NCBI GenBank assembly: GCA_036172665.1
Contig: CM069873.1
Location: 48,640,001 to 48,704,000, forward strand
Source: Prosopocoilus inquinatus
Lineage: Eukaryota > Arthropoda > Insecta > Coleoptera > Lucanidae
Direction of reading: 5' to 3'
Length of the DNA stretch: 64,000 nt
This document shows, piece by piece, positions 1-12,156 of the stretch. The notes under the pieces were generated by a model, which ran no database searches, was not told the origin of the DNA, and saw nothing but the letters and a program-made list of their open reading frames with translations. Each line of letters opens with the position of its first letter. Within the stretch, counting starts at the first letter, position 1. Made by a program: the position numbers and the translations under genes.

Positions 1-149
1 CGTGGATTGTTTTTTTATCTAGACTACACTTCTGTGCACTAAAATTAGGCACAATGAAATATTGCGGTTTAAAGTGGACGTAAAGAAAAAATATACATTA
101 TACAGAATAATTGTGCTTATGATTATTGGAATAGGAATTAATACTGCTC

Positions 150-560
150 TAATGTACCGACGCTCATAGAGCAAGTTAATGCGTTAAAAAAGGATATTAT
201 TCATTGCCCTAAGCAAGTAATCGGCGATCATTCTGATTGTGACGTTTATTTTTGCACCGGGTTCAAAGATAATGAAATTAATTCAGTTCCAGACTTAGTA
301 GAATGTGGATGACTTCATGATATTATTGCTTGCTGCAATCATTTGACGCATAATGCACAGTTTACTTTTAAATATGAACATTACTGCAGCGGAGACGTAC
401 ATTTCAATTGTTTCAAAATTTGTTGGTGGAAAAAGAGTTAACTTCTCTTTGAAAAATAGCTACGAAGTGAAATGCCACGCTGCGAGCTTTTCTTAAAATT
501 TCAGTGAGCAATATCACCACCGCATTTATAAGAGAATGATCGGGAAAAGTCCAGGCAAAT
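150..560 (+). pseudogene. Upstream remnant of a YqaJ-nuclease-type gene
   Basis: Translation shows a decayed coding stretch, with pieces such as GDHSDC, NSVPDLVECG and, after a frame change, KFVGGKRVNFSLKNSYEVKC. These resemble the region that lies N-terminal to the YqaJ-like nuclease domain in multicopy insect proteins of unknown role. Frameshifts and stops break it, and a 1.45-kb palindromic element follows about 70 bp downstream. The matching C-terminal part lies at 2223-2907 on the same strand, so the two are probably halves of one old gene copy. No function can be assigned beyond the downstream nuclease fold. The family link is from memory of motif style, not a search. Confidence 0.45.
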
Positions 561-631
561 ATACCAAAGTATACAGTGTGCCCAAAATCTCCTCATTTCT
601 TTTATTTGCCGCAACTTTTTTGTTATTTAAG

Positions 632-2080
632 ATATTGAGATGCGGTTTGAACTAGTTTGCATGATAATTTAAGTACTTTTATGGGCACTTAATAAAACTA
701 ATCTCATTTTTACAAATTTTCAATAATCTAACCTAACCTTAAAATTTTAAATTGGTACTCCCTAATTTTCTTGGCCTTTTTCAGAGAAAATTTATTTCCG
801 AATGCAATGATGTAGCACACGATATGGAGACTTCTTCAAAATTTTGAAAAACCGAACTTATTCTTTTTACGAACAGAAATCGCTAGTGCCATGATCACAG
901 AAATTTTGCTTTTTGTTTATCAAGTTATTCTGCAGTGGCACTGATCGATTGCAGCTAATGGTGAGCGAGCCATTAAAATTTTAAACCAATATCACATCAG
1001 CTAGGGGTATGATGTGCCAAAAAGATAAGAATTTCATTGGTCTAAAATTTTAATCGCTTGTACACGATTGTCCACGAACGATCAGTGGCACTGCAGCTTC
1101 ATCTGTGTAGCCTTTTCTGGATACTGAGCTTCGTATATTTCACGAGTAAGTTCTACGTTCTTGTAGCACTTGGTATACGTATAGTCGCAATCAAGTGAAT
1201 CGAGACCTATTTAAAGTTCTGCAATCCTTAAGGAGTGCTTACATTACATACATGTCTTCAATAAATTCAAAACCAAATCTTTACAAAACTGTCGACTTGT
1301 CGCATACAAATCCTGATGAATCTTTAGCACAAGTCTTCGACAAATACTAGCACAGGACATCGTTTACACTATGTGACCGGTTCGCTACATATCTAGTATT
1401 TAATAATAAAAAAAAGTATCGCTCGTGAAAGATGACAATCAATTTTTGTTTTAGGCCGCGGCAGCATAATATTACTATGCTCTTTTTGGATCACTCCATC
1501 GTCACAAACCATCAGATCCCTTAATAGCTTAAAACAGCTAACTATTCTGCACGTGCGTAAAGTACCTTTGTATGGTCTGCGATCGCTGTGTTTTCCATTA
1601 ATTTGGAATACAAATCTGTCTGGTAAAACATGTCGGATACATGTCAAATACATGAAAAATGTAATAGTAGTATGAGACAAATTTCAGATTCATTCCAGAC
1701 TTGTCAAACAATATGTAGGACACATGTATAATACAAATATGTATGTAATGTAAACGCCCGTTTATTACCAACGTTAACAAGGGCGCGGTTAGCTTGCAAC
1801 AGTCTCGATAACAAAGTTTTGTGATCATGGCACTAGCGATTTCTATTCATAAAAAGAATAAGTTCTGTTTCCCAAAATTTTGAAGAAGTTTCCATATCAT
1901 GTGATACATCATTGCATTTAGAAAAAAAGTCTCTCTTAAAAGGGCCAACAAAATCACCAATTTAAAATTTTAAGGTTAGGTTAGATTATTGAAAATTTGT
2001 AAAAATGGGATTAGTTTTATTAAGTGCCCATAAAAGTACTTAAATTATCGTGCAAACTAGTTCAAACCGCATCTCAATAT
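632..2080. mobile_element. 1.45-kb element with about 265-bp terminal inverted repeats
   Basis: Positions 632-899 and 1820-2080 are inverted copies of each other with a few mismatches and small indels. The outer ends read GATATTGAGATGCGGTTTGA and its complement. The centre holds a smaller imperfect palindrome (about 970-1060). There is no convincing reading frame inside. This fits a non-autonomous foldback-type DNA transposon inserted in the YqaJ-type gene. I could not see a clear target duplication, so the superfamily is open. Confidence 0.75.
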
Positions 2081-2222
2081 AATCAAGTTGGTCATGACAA
2101 GTAATATTTGAAAATGGATTCTGAATAAGCTCTCGAACCTGCACCTCTTTGCTAATTTAATCATCTTTCTATCCGGGTACACTGTATACGTCAAAGTTGC
2201 GTAGCAGACGTTTTTACCGAAA

Positions 2223-2907
2223 ATGCAGAGCACGACTATTTCTTGGGCAAGGCAGAAAAGAAAACAGGTAGCCGAAGCTGAGGGTGACTATGGACTAATA
2301 GAAGAGGTGATCCCTCTTAAAAACTTAGAAGACAAGAAATCATCTTTAATGGACTACTTGAGCAGGACCCTGGTAGAGTTAGAATCGTTAGAGAGAAACA
2401 CTGTTGGTCAAAACACCAAAGTGAAATGGCATAAAGAGCGAATACTAACAGCAACGAAATTTGGTATTGTCTGTAAAAGGCGTCAAACAACTGATGCATG
2501 CCAAAAAATTGGCGTAAAAATTAATTTCCTCTAATTTTTCGAAAGTATAGTTACAAATTGGCGCCGTAACCATGAAGAAATTGCGAGAAGACAATTTTCA
2601 CAGGAATTTGGACATAAAGTTGAACGGCGGATTATTTATATCTAAAGAAATGCCGTATCTTGGAGCTAGTCCTGATGGACTAGTTGCTGAGGATGCTATA
2701 ATTGAGATCAAGTGTCCCTATAAGTTAGCGAAGTTCAAAATAACTCCTCAGGAAGCAGCAAAGATGAAAGTTATGCCCTATTTCTTTTTGGATGGCAATA
2801 CTGTGAAACTGAAGAAAACACATATCTACTATTATCAGATTCAAGGGCAGTTGGCTTTAACGAATAGTTGTATTCGTTGTATGGACACCTTTGGGAATGA
2901 TATGTGA
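2223..2907 (+). pseudogene. YqaJ-like PD-(D/E)XK nuclease, broken copy
   Basis: Two frames hold the parts. 2223-2534 ends in a GQNTKVKWHKERILTATKFG stretch typical of the start of the YqaJ fold. 2572-2907 has YLGASPDGLV followed by IEIKCPY, then a YYYQIQGQLAL segment. These match the catalytic D and E-x-K of the YqaJ/lambda-exonuclease type PD-(D/E)XK nuclease. A frame break lies at about 2535-2570, and the conserved WG-x3-E segment expected there is missing, so this is not a working enzyme. Proteins of this type are abundant in some insect genomes and behave like mobile-element cargo. The upstream half appears at 150-560. The family call is strong; the biological role is not known to me. Confidence 0.65.
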
Positions 2908-3455
2908 ACAAGTAATGTTATTTACATAAACGTCAAGAAAGTTCTGAATTCATCATAATACATTATTTTTTTCTGAAATCTTATAAGATTATTTTTGTAA
3001 TAGTTTCAACTTTTAAGCACACGAAAGCTATAATTTTGACAATAAAAATAAGTAAAACCGATTTGGTTTTGAAGACTAGTGTATAAAATAGAAATTATAG
3101 ACGATTTAAAAATACCAAGCAATTTACATTTACAACACACCTGTAATACGTTTTCTTTTTCAAATTAAAAAAGATGACAATTTTTGGCATAACATGAAGC
3201 CGAAGTTAAAATATTTTCATTTAGAACATATGCTGCCTATACTGGCTTTAAAAGAAAATTAAAATAACGATCCTGATCGATCTGGACAGTTGAAACCTCT
3301 TTCTGATAATCTGGTGACAATTCTGAAATAGATCTGTATTTGAAATCTGCTCTGCAAGATTCCATATTATATAATGCCATATAATATCTAACTGTACTAT
3401 GTCCACTAAAAAAAAATTGAGACAATTGTTGTGCATACATATTTGAGTTATTTTA
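2908..3455. other. Non-coding AT-rich DNA
   Basis: No gene or structured repeat seen. Short open frames on the minus strand (3237-3505) lack any recognisable motif. Confidence 0.5.
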
Positions 3456-3458
3456 TTA

Positions 3459-3581
3459 TAGCGTTTTCCGCTGGCTGCACCGGTATGCACTGAGTGCATC
3501 TCCATCTCGTTTTATTACATAAAGCTGAACCGAGTTGGAAATACACTCAGTGCGCACTAGTGCAGCCAGTGGAAAACGCTA
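3459..3581. mobile_element. 123-bp MITE flanked by TTA
   Basis: The element begins TAGCGTTTTCCGCTGGCTGC and ends with its near-perfect complement, giving about 36-bp terminal inverted repeats around a short centre. Both sides carry TTA (3456-3458 and 3582-3584), a 3-bp target duplication. TTA/TWA duplications are characteristic of PIF/Harbinger-type DNA transposons, so this is probably a Harbinger-derived MITE. Confidence 0.7.
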
Positions 3582-3584
3582 TTA

Positions 3585-5355
3585 GTTTGAATGCAATTTT
3601 AAACTTGTTTCTACAGAAACTTAAAAAACACGGAAATAAACAAACGGACGAATACATGATAGCAACAATAATTAACTCCTCGTATTTACAACAGAACGTA
3701 TTACGTGTTCCAGATTCTTTTGGTGTGTAGTACAATATGATTCAAAATGGCCGCACTATTATCACCAGAATGTTAATATTAACAGGATCAAAAACAAGCT
3801 TTTAATTTTTTTTTTGAGATGCTTGACGAATGTTTAAAAATATCGTATAATGCAGATGCACTTACAAATTTGAAACCGTGGTTGTAGATTAGGTTACAGT
3901 TGATGAGATCTGAATCCTCGTATTCATCAAGTATTTATATTTTATTCAATTAGTTGTGTAGAAACAAAAATTATTTGACGCAGTTCCGTTTCACTATTTG
4001 GGTGAACTTGATATTCCAAATGTTACATCACCGACCCATTTTACTTATTGTTTATTCCTGTGTTATCACATAATATTAATTACATGCATTAACAGGCATT
4101 TTTAAAGATGTCAAGGTAAATGTGTACACAAATAAATAACAAAATATTGAGCAAAATGTTGAACATTCCCTTTTTAAAACTAATTAAGTGCATGACTACC
4201 AGATTTGCAGAAGTTTATTATGATAAAAATGTTTCTTTCAATGTACCGTAAAAAATTTACCAAAAAGCACGACTCTGAAAAGAGAAATCTTTGTAGAATT
4301 ATTTCCTGGCAGCGCTCGGTAGCGTTCGTGTGTTTACGGTGCGTGTATTATGTGTTTCACTCATACACGCACTGAAACGCATTCGCTTTCGCTCACTCTT
4401 CATCTGTCACTAAATCGGGAGAATGAATGTGCGAATTCGCCCCTCTTGCACTAGGTCCGAAGGCGGAGCTAGCGTGTATCACATACCACATTTGATTTCA
4501 GCGATTTCATTCCGAAAATTTCAACTTTGTTTCCCATTTCCTGACCTTATTTTTAAAAATAAAAAAAAAACTAAACGGTTTATTATTATTGAATATTGCG
4601 AAATTTCGGCTAAAGGCTTACATTTTCGAATTTTTTTAATTTTAATTTTTTTTAAGGCCTTTTTGGCAATTCTCGAAAAACGAGCCTTTAGCCGCCTAAC
4701 AGAATGTATTTAAAAATTTTTCGCGAAAAATTGGTACGATTTTAATGAAAAATAAGCCCAGGAAATGGGAAAAACGATTTTGGGGCCGAGCAAACAGCCT
4801 TAATGGAACACTTTATATTTTTAGTGGCATTTGAAAGAATATTTAATTGCAAAGGACAGCTTAAGCCGTGACACTGTCGGACCGGATTTTGACCTTTAAC
4901 TGGACGATAATATCACTAGCCTGCGAGAAAGTATTTCTTTTGCGGATGAGATAAGACCATGTGCTTTTCAAAGATTTCAACATTAAAAAAAGAATCTCTT
5001 ATTAGTTATTTTTCTATCACGTCAGGATTCCAAAAAAAAATGAATTAAACTTTTTAGAGAGTTTTTGTTTACATTTTATGCGGTACTTGCACACTTTATT
5101 ATCAGACATATAAAAATATGTTAATTGCAAACGGTTTAGAGATTTGCCTGAACCGCCAGAACTTACTAAAAAAAAAAACAAGTGATGATTGGAAATGAGA
5201 ATCAATTTGTTATTCTAATTGAAATCGATTTTTGTCCAATTTTAAAACTCTCTAGTTCAAGTTTTAAAAACTATTATGTTTAATATTTTAGATTAAAAAT
5301 TCAGCATATTTTCTCGAATTAACAAAAAGTTCCTTTTTTTACTTCCAAAAATATA
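3585..5355. other. No gene seen; AT-rich non-coding
   Basis: About 1.8 kb with homopolymer runs and no coherent protein. 4310-4480 is locally GC-richer but carries no recognisable gene. Confidence 0.5.
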
Positions 5356-5357
5356 TA

Positions 5358-5525
5358 CAGTCGTACCTTTTAACTTGAACCTCCACAAATCGACGTTTTC
5401 TGTAAGTCGAAATTTAGTGATGGTCCTTGCACATTATATTATTTATTATTTACTTCTTTAACTGGAAATCTCTATAATTCGTAATTTTTCGGTCCCTTGA
5501 AATTTGAGTTATGGAGGTTCGATTG
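5358..5525. mobile_element. 168-bp pogo/Tigger-like MITE
   Basis: The left end reads CAGTCGTACCTTTTAACTTG and the right end reads, inverted, CAATCGAACCTCCATAACTC. Both ends sit directly against TA (5356-5357 and 5526-5527). TA duplication with CAGTCGAACCT-like ends fits the pogo/Tigger group. A second similar start (TACAGTGAAGGACGGCTGTA) lies near 5549, but its partner end was not found. Confidence 0.6.
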
Positions 5526-5527
5526 TA

Positions 5528-7178
5528 GTTTGTTTATCAAAAGCCCTGTACAGTGAAGGACGGCTGTAGTGAATCCGTTTGTAGAGAACTTTCGATTATA
5601 ACTCTACTAAATACATAGTTCATTTTTAGTTACCGGTCATAACGAACTTTGGATATATCAAATGTATTTTGGTGTTTTTTTTGGGTTCAACCACAAATGT
5701 AGCAAAATTGTTAGAATCATTTAGACAACGTCTTTTAGTAACATTTACCTTATCATTAATTTTTTCTCAATATTTGCTTATACAGGAACATACGGTATAG
5801 TACAAACTAATATTTCGTAAAGTATGAAACGTATAAACACTTAAGCAATCCTAAGCACAAATCTGTCAATAATGACAAGTGGAATGTGCAAGCAAGTAAC
5901 AGTTGGCTTCTCGAAAATTATGATTGAAGAAACTACCTTGAAATATTGTTATTTAAAAGTGGTACGTGATGAAAAAATTATTATATGGATTATATTCTCG
6001 AACTCAGGAACAGCAAATCTACTACATACACGAAGTTTTATGTCATCCGCAAAACCTTCGCAGGCTAGTATAATCTAACGACGATGCTGTTGTGTACATC
6101 GTGCACTACTATTACATTACTATTCATCTTAAGACGAAAAACAGATATTATTGCGATATTTGTAATTGGTACAACATTTAATCACATTTGCTCCAATTAG
6201 TGCGGAAATATCCAAACAAGGGATGCTTACGAACCTCATCTAACCAACATGAAGCTGACTTAAAAATGATGCAATGTGTGTCTGCATTGACATGTGAGTG
6301 ATAGCTTACAAGACAAAACTGTACTTTACAATCAATTAAGCGCTGTGAATACGTAACAAAGCCGTATAGGTCAGATTACGACGCAATTTCCAAACTGCTC
6401 TTCTGCGGATGGGACCGCAATTAGGACCGAAATCGTTACAATGCGATACCCTGTTACAATTTAGCCGATTTGTAATTTTTCGTAAGTGATGACTACAAAT
6501 ACTACTCCTTCATTATCGTTTAAGTGTGAATTAGTAAACAATAATTTGTATTTAGAATTTTATGTTGTTTCATTTGACAATAAAAAATACAGGGTATGGA
6601 TGGTCGAAGGTCGTTCGATCGTCTTCGCGGTCAAGTTGCTTGTAACGGCTAGATGCAAGTTATTTAAGGCCGTTGGTTGCGTGCGTAACGTTTGAGTTCA
6701 AATTTCTATAAGAGAAGTATAGCGCGGGACGTTAATCCAGCGTTTCCCAAACTTTTAGGTTTTGCGACCCTTTTTTGAACTGTGTTATGAATCACTAAAA
6801 CTGAACATGGAAATACTTGAGGCAGTTTTAGATTATACCTAATTATTTATTTTATCGGTTTGCCACAGAAATCTAAGGTTTTGTGCATACAAGGCAACGA
6901 TGGCTCGTGCATAACCAGACCTTAGGCGTATTTTAGGCGGAAGGTTTCGTTAAATATACGAGGAACTACTAATATGCTGAAACGATCATAGTCGGAAAAG
7001 GTTTCGAATCTTTAACGCGTTTGCCCTGTAAAAACAAAACTATAAACCAGTCGAAGCCCGAGAAGTCTATGCGGCTGGCAGTAACCACTACAGTTTGGTC
7101 GACTGAATATAAAAACTTGTTTACATAACCGAATGATTGCTAAATGAACTCGCTTTCTTTTTGCAGTGACGGCGCTTT
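5528..7178. other. Non-coding DNA with weak TE traces
   Basis: No gene recognised. At 6738-6760 a CAGCGTTTCCCAAACTTTT stretch resembles a hAT-type terminal sequence, but the opposite end was not found. Confidence 0.45.
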
Positions 7179-7183
7179 AATGA

Positions 7184-7530
7184 TGTTCGTCGATGAGTAA
7201 CAAATTTATTGATTCGAGGAACGGCAAGACAAGAATTTCGGTGATTCCGGTGCGACAGGTAGAAGTCGAGGGCTAGCCGAAAAAACAAAGAGACCGAACA
7301 AGGATTCCGCGTCTAACATTAATACAGGCTAGATCGTCGTTAAAATTAAAAACATATTAATTGTAATTTAGTGAGTAAATAAGTTTTAATCTAATAAACT
7401 TCTTTTATTGCTCCAAAAACATCAACAAACATCAACAAAACATAATTATAAAATCTTTCAAAGTGATTAACAAAAATATCGTGTCCGGTGACACGCAGAA
7501 CTTTGAGTTATCATCGTTCGATCCTGATCA
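7184..7530 (+). repeat. BEL/Pao 5' LTR (347 bp)
   Basis: Starts TG and ends CA and aligns along its length with 38013-38835 once the 499-bp insert there is removed. An AATAAA-type signal lies near 7393. Confidence 0.85.
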
Positions 7531-7548
7531 TGGTCCTTCGAGCCGGAT
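7531..7548 (+). other. Primer-binding site of the BEL element
   Basis: TGGTCCTTCGAGCCGGAT abuts the LTR end exactly, the position and TGG start expected of a tRNA-complementary primer site. Confidence 0.7.
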
Positions 7549-7753
7549 TTGCAGCGAATCCACTTCCGGAAATTCAAGAAACTACAATTGGATCCCACAA
7601 CGAAAGCGGATCAAGAGTCAACAAGGAAAATTAGGTCAGTGACTAATTCCTATCTATCCTTTCTTATTTTTATATCACCTGTGTGTGAGTCAAGCAAAAC
7701 ATATCGTGGTTTCCAAAAATTCTATAATTTCGGGTCATTTAAACTATTCAAAC

Positions 7754-8602
7754 ATGACTGACTTAGCAAATTTAAATCAAGCCCGTGGTCAACTCAAATC
7801 GAAAATTACGCTGTTTCAGCAACATGTTAACAAAAACTCCAGTTCAATTGCAGAACTAAAAATTCGGTTCAAAAATTTCGAATCTGTTATCAAGGAATTT
7901 GAACAAATGCAATTGCAAATCGAATTAACAGATAATTCGGACAAACAATTAGAATATCGCGACGAGTTCGAAGATTCTTATTATAAACTTGCAGCTGAAG
8001 TTGAAAATATTATTAGCGGAGATCATAATCAAAATCAATCGTCAATGGTCACACGGGATAATTCGAGTTTTAACAGTACTAGCGAAATTCAAGTTAAATT
8101 GCCGGTTATTAATTTACCTTTCTTTTCGGGTGACTATGACCAGTGGACATCCTTCGAGGAAACCTTTGACGCGCTAATAAACAAAAACGAAAAGCTTGCT
8201 AATGTTCAAAAATTGCATTATCTAAAATCTTGCCTAAAGAGTGACGCACTAACTACAATCGAGTCAATAGCAATATCCGAAGCTAATTACAAAATTGCTT
8301 GGGATCTTTTCAAAACGCGATTTGAGAATAAACGCTTAATTGTAAAAACCCACCTAAATGCGTTAATTAATTTATTAACTGCATCAAAGGATTGCGCCAG
8401 CTCACTCAGAACGTTACATGATATTGCAAACTTGCATATTGAGTTGCTAAAAAATCAAGGCTTACCTATAGAGTACTGGGACGCAATATTGGTGCATTTA
8501 ATCTCATTTAAATTAGATTATTTATCCTTGCGTGAGTAGGAAAAAGACTTAACGAACAATATGCCTACTTACAAGGAGCTGTTACATTTGAAAACGTGGC
8601 AA
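7754..8602 (+). pseudogene. BEL/Pao gag (DUF1759-type), interrupted
   Basis: From the ATG at 7754 the frame shows an N-terminal coiled-coil-like half, then LPVINLPFFSGDYDQWTSF at about residues 116-134 and VQKLHYLKSCLKSDA and SEANYKIAWDLFKTRF beyond. This is the signature of the DUF1759 gag domain of BEL/Pao elements. An in-frame TAG at 8537-8539 stands where tryptophan is usual, and coding similarity continues to about 8600 before being lost. The zinc-knuckle, protease and RT regions expected next are absent. Inactive. Confidence 0.85.
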
Positions 8603-9390
8603 CAACTCATACACCGAGTTTCGTATTTATCTGGCAACACTGTATGCCATTGCTTCTCCGCATTATCTGACCAAATATGGTCACGAGCAATTTTATTGGT
8701 TATTAAGGCATTAAAGTCGTATTTGAGCTTTCAGCTGATTGGCTGGTATTCTTAGGCCTCTAGTACGTTCCGCGATTACTTGTTACAAGTTGTTCTGCTC
8801 TTGCCGGCTAAAGGTGTGTTATGTTGGTGTTGGGCATTTAACGAAGTTCTTACACCAGCGAGCTTTGGGGTATTTTAAAGCTTCATCCGAAGCCTGAGCT
8901 GGTTGTAAACTCAGGTAAATTAAGCGAATCGCATATGGGTTTCTTTCTTTATTTTTTTCAGGCTTTTACTTTCAGTTTCAGCTTCAGTTTTACTTTCATC
9001 TTCAGTTGCAGTTTCAGCTGCAGCTGCAGTTGTAATATCGCTTTATACTTTACTCCTTCAAGTACGAAATTACCCCCTTCGGTAGATTAATCGTCTTATC
9101 CATACGATATGAGTTTTCACCGAGACGGACTCGCCATCTCCTGGGCTGACGTCGAAACTCTTCTGCTTAGACCCCATATCACCAGGTGTCGCTGCTGGCT
9201 CCAGACGCCGCAACGGGGTTTAACCTGATTATAACCTGACACATTTAACGTTCGAATACGTGAGTCGATCATATGTTATTTTATTTAACGATTTTGATAT
9301 CGCGTTTCGATGAATGCATGCCCTTTACGGAGAGCGAATTTCGGCTGTACTCATAGATTATTGTTATGTGTGACTTAAGTAGCAGTAACA
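8603..9390. other. Unassigned segment, possibly LTR/leader of another element
   Basis: No recognised coding sequence. The segment replaces the missing central BEL region and leads into a gag-like fragment at 9391, so it may be the LTR or leader of a separate retroelement. No partner repeat occurs in the window to test this. Confidence 0.3.
8958..9040 (+). repeat. TTTCAG-type short tandem repeat
   Basis: About 80 bp of imperfect hexamer units (TTTCAG, CTTCAG, TTGCAG, CTGCAG variants) in a row. Confidence 0.75.
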
Positions 9391-9850
9391 CAGGAGCTGT
9401 CATATGAGTTACTTGCTCGAGGTATCTTGGACGACGATACAGCGGCTGAAAAAGCCATGTTGTTGAAAGACCTTTTGCATGCAGAAAAGGAATCGCGTCT
9501 CACACCTGTTGCTTACCGAGTGCCTGTGGTCGACGATCTCTTGGCCTTGCAAGTCAAAGTTATCGAAATTCGTGCGCTTGTACAAACGCTGTCGCAGCGC
9601 ACGACAAAATATTTTTATGAAAGACATCTTCAAAGCTGGCACACGCTTTTGCCCGTGCTAATAGATGCTTAGTTGTTTCGGAATCCGGCATTGAAGCACG
9701 TGATCAAATTTTAACTGAATTAGACAAATTAATCATAAAGCAAAAGTTAATGCGCCTATCTTTAATGCGGCCGAAATTGTTGGTTCGCCTCTGCCAAATG
9801 CAAATGCAATCACTAATACGTGGGCTGCTGAAAAAGTTTCTGGAAACGGT
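9391..9850 (+). pseudogene. Gag-like fragment of an unidentified LTR retrotransposon
   Basis: Reading begins QELSYELLARGILDDDTAAE and continues in one frame to 9672, then shifts. The ELxYELxxRG opening followed by a helical region is a style I associate with gag N-termini of some arthropod LTR elements. The mariner insertion cuts it at about 9850. The acidic stretch after the mariner (DNDNADSDNNEY, from 11053) may be its continuation or BEL sequence. Low certainty on family. Confidence 0.4.
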
Positions 9851-9851
9851 A

Positions 9852-11051
9852 TGAAAAAAACGCATATGAAATTTGGTAAACGGTATCATTGTTTTTCGAA
9901 ATATTCGCCTTTGACGTCAATACACTTTTGCATACGCTCGAACCAATTTCTAAAGCACGTCTTCCACTCTAAAGATGGTACCGCAGAAACCAGTGTCCGG
10001 AGTGTTTCAATCGCTGCTTCAGCCGACGAAAATCGCTCACTACGCATTTTATTTTTGATATTTGGGAAAAAAACAAATCATTAGGTGATAAATCAGGTGA
10101 ATATGGACAATGAGTCATTAATTCAACATTTTTGTTGGACAAAAAATCAACTGTTTGACGGGCTGAGTGAGAGCTGGCGTTGTCATGATGGAGGATAATT
10201 CTTCGATTTCGATTGTTTCTTCTTATTTGATCGATGACTTCCCGCATACAAATTGTAGTATACCAATCAGCATTTACGGTTTTTCGATCCTCTAAAGTCA
10301 CGGTTGCTACATGTCCAGTTAAACCATAGAAACAACCAATCATTTGCTTCACAGCACTGCGTGTACGGACAAATTTAGTTGGTTTTGGTTCATTTTGAAA
10401 TACCCAGACGGTAGATTGTTGTTTACTTTATGGCTCGTACGAATAGATCCACGTTTCGTCACCAGTAACGATGTTATAAACTAAATTTGAACGACCTCCA
10501 TTGAATTTCTTGAGCATTTCTTCGCACCATTTGACACGACCCTGCTTTTGCGCTTCTGTTAAATTATGTGGGATCCAACGACTGCAAAGCTTTCGTACGT
10601 TCAAATGATCACGCAAAATCTAGTATATTGCTTTCATGTCAATGCGTAAGGATGCTTGAATCTCACGGTATGTCACATGTCGATCTCGCTCAAGCATTTC
10701 ACGCACAGCATCTACATTAGTGACAACAACAGATGTTTGATGGACGACCTTCAAGAAATTCGTCACTGAGAGAGGTACGTCCACGCTGGAATTCGGCAAA
10801 CCAATTATAAACACTGCTCTTTGATGGTGCTTCATCTCTAACAGCCAAATGAAGCCGGTCGAGGCATTGTTTCGGCGTTAGATCACATTTGAAATCGTAA
10901 AAAATCATGGCACGAAAATTTTCACGCGAGATTTCCATGTTTACACAAAATTACTTTTTCTCAAATGCTGTACAAACAAAACTAGTTTACTTGGATAGGA
11001 ACTGTCAATAGAATTATAGGCGAAAAACGGCCAATTTTTCAAATATGACAA
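9852..11051 (-). mobile_element. mariner (DD34D) element
   Basis: A minus-strand mariner transposase fills the segment. The ends next to TA at 9850-9851 and at about 11052 read TGAAAAAAACGC and, inverted, TTTGAAAAATTGGC, giving weak imperfect terminal repeats, so the boundaries are approximate. Confidence 0.7.
9886..10938 (-). pseudogene. mariner transposase, broken
   Basis: In order from 10938: an N-terminal helix-turn-helix (MEISRENFRAMIFYDF, then FQRGRTSLSDEFLEGRPS), RKLCSRWIPHNLTEAQK, the first catalytic aspartate in GDETWIY, the second in HHDNASSH and the third in YSPDLSPND. Exactly 34 residues separate the last two aspartates, the DD34D spacing of mariner. The C-terminus (WFERMQKCIDVKGEYFEKQ) is intact. 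Breaks are a frameshift at about 10730, an in-frame TAG near 10620, an in-frame TAA near 10428 and a frameshift near 10045. It once catalysed cut-and-paste transposition at TA; this copy cannot. Confidence 0.9.
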
Positions 11052-11759
11052 TGACAATGCAGATAGTGACAATAACGAATATATTCATTCGGTGGTTGCG
11101 GCTCAGGCCCCGAACAGAAATTCAATCACTTGATATAAAAAAAAAGTGGATTATCCATAATATTAGTGACAATCAAAATTGAAGAAAGCGTAAATGCCGA
11201 AGGTCACTAAAACAACCACGTGTAGTCTTGGCTATATTTTGCTCATCCGTGTAATAAATTGATAACTGATGACATGTTTCGGTTAAATAACCATTATCGA
11301 ATCTAAAATACAAGATTGGCACTCAAAAACAAGCAATAAATAGTAAAATAAGTTAACAAACCATAAACGAGAGTCCACGCAATATTATGGCCATTTTTAC
11401 TTAACAAATGACAAAGTAAGAACTTAACCTAGTGAAAGTTACTAACAAGTGGTAAGTTACTAAACAGTACCAACATGAAATCAATGAAACAAAATTGCGG
11501 AGAACAAAGTTAAAAACAATTACGGTGAAGACTGATGGTAAAAAAGTTACTCATAAGGAGTAAATAACCAAGAACAAATTAACATTAAACAATGAACAAG
11601 TTAAACAAAGGAGGTTAATTTATCAAAGAATGGTTCCAATTTATAGATTCAAAAAAGTTAAAATGAGGGAAAGTGATTTGATCATTCAAGAGATTGACAG
11701 TATTGTCAATTTTAGAAAGGAAAATTTCTAAAGATTCAGCTATGTTAAGCTTTAAACCT

Positions 11760-11984
11760 TTAGGTAACTGATGTTAATTTCACATTAAAATTAGGATCTG
11801 GATAGTGTCCTGAATCTAAAAGGTGAAGAGCAAAGTTAGAGTCAGTCTTTCCTAATCTAGCTGAGGACAAATGTTCTTTGACCCGAGTGGCTAAATTACG
11901 ACCGGTTTGACCAATATAAACAGAATTACAATTGGAGTGTATACAAGTGATGGAGTAAACTCCACTTTTATTCATACAAGCCAA
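11760..11984 (-). pseudogene. GIY-YIG endonuclease domain of Penelope (left copy)
   Basis: The frame shows GVYSI, then VYIGQTGRNLATRVKEHL, the GIY-YIG nuclease core with its arginine helix, ending SGHYPDPNFNVKLTSVT and a stop. In Penelope-like elements this domain sits C-terminal to the reverse transcriptase and nicks the target. The reverse transcriptase is absent, so this is a 5'-truncated copy. Confidence 0.85.
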
Positions 11985-12156
11985 TTGTAATTCTGTTTAT
12001 ATTGGTCAAACCGGTCGTAATTTAGCCACTCGGGTCAAAGAACATTTGTCCTCAGCTAGATTAGGAAAGACTGACTCTAACTTTGCTCTTCACCTTTTAG
12101 ATTCAGGACACTATCCAGATCCTAATTTTAATGTGAAATTAACATCAGTTACCTAA
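11981..12156 (+). pseudogene. GIY-YIG endonuclease domain of Penelope (right copy)
   Basis: The same coding sequence as the left copy, inverted, but starting only at NSVYIGQTGR. The GVY half of the nuclease motif is missing. The stop is at 12154-12156. Confidence 0.8.

Noticed and set aside
11250..11300. CTGATGA in the Penelope left arm as a hammerhead core
   Set aside because: No GAAA follows at helix II distance on that strand and no helix I/III pairing is visible.
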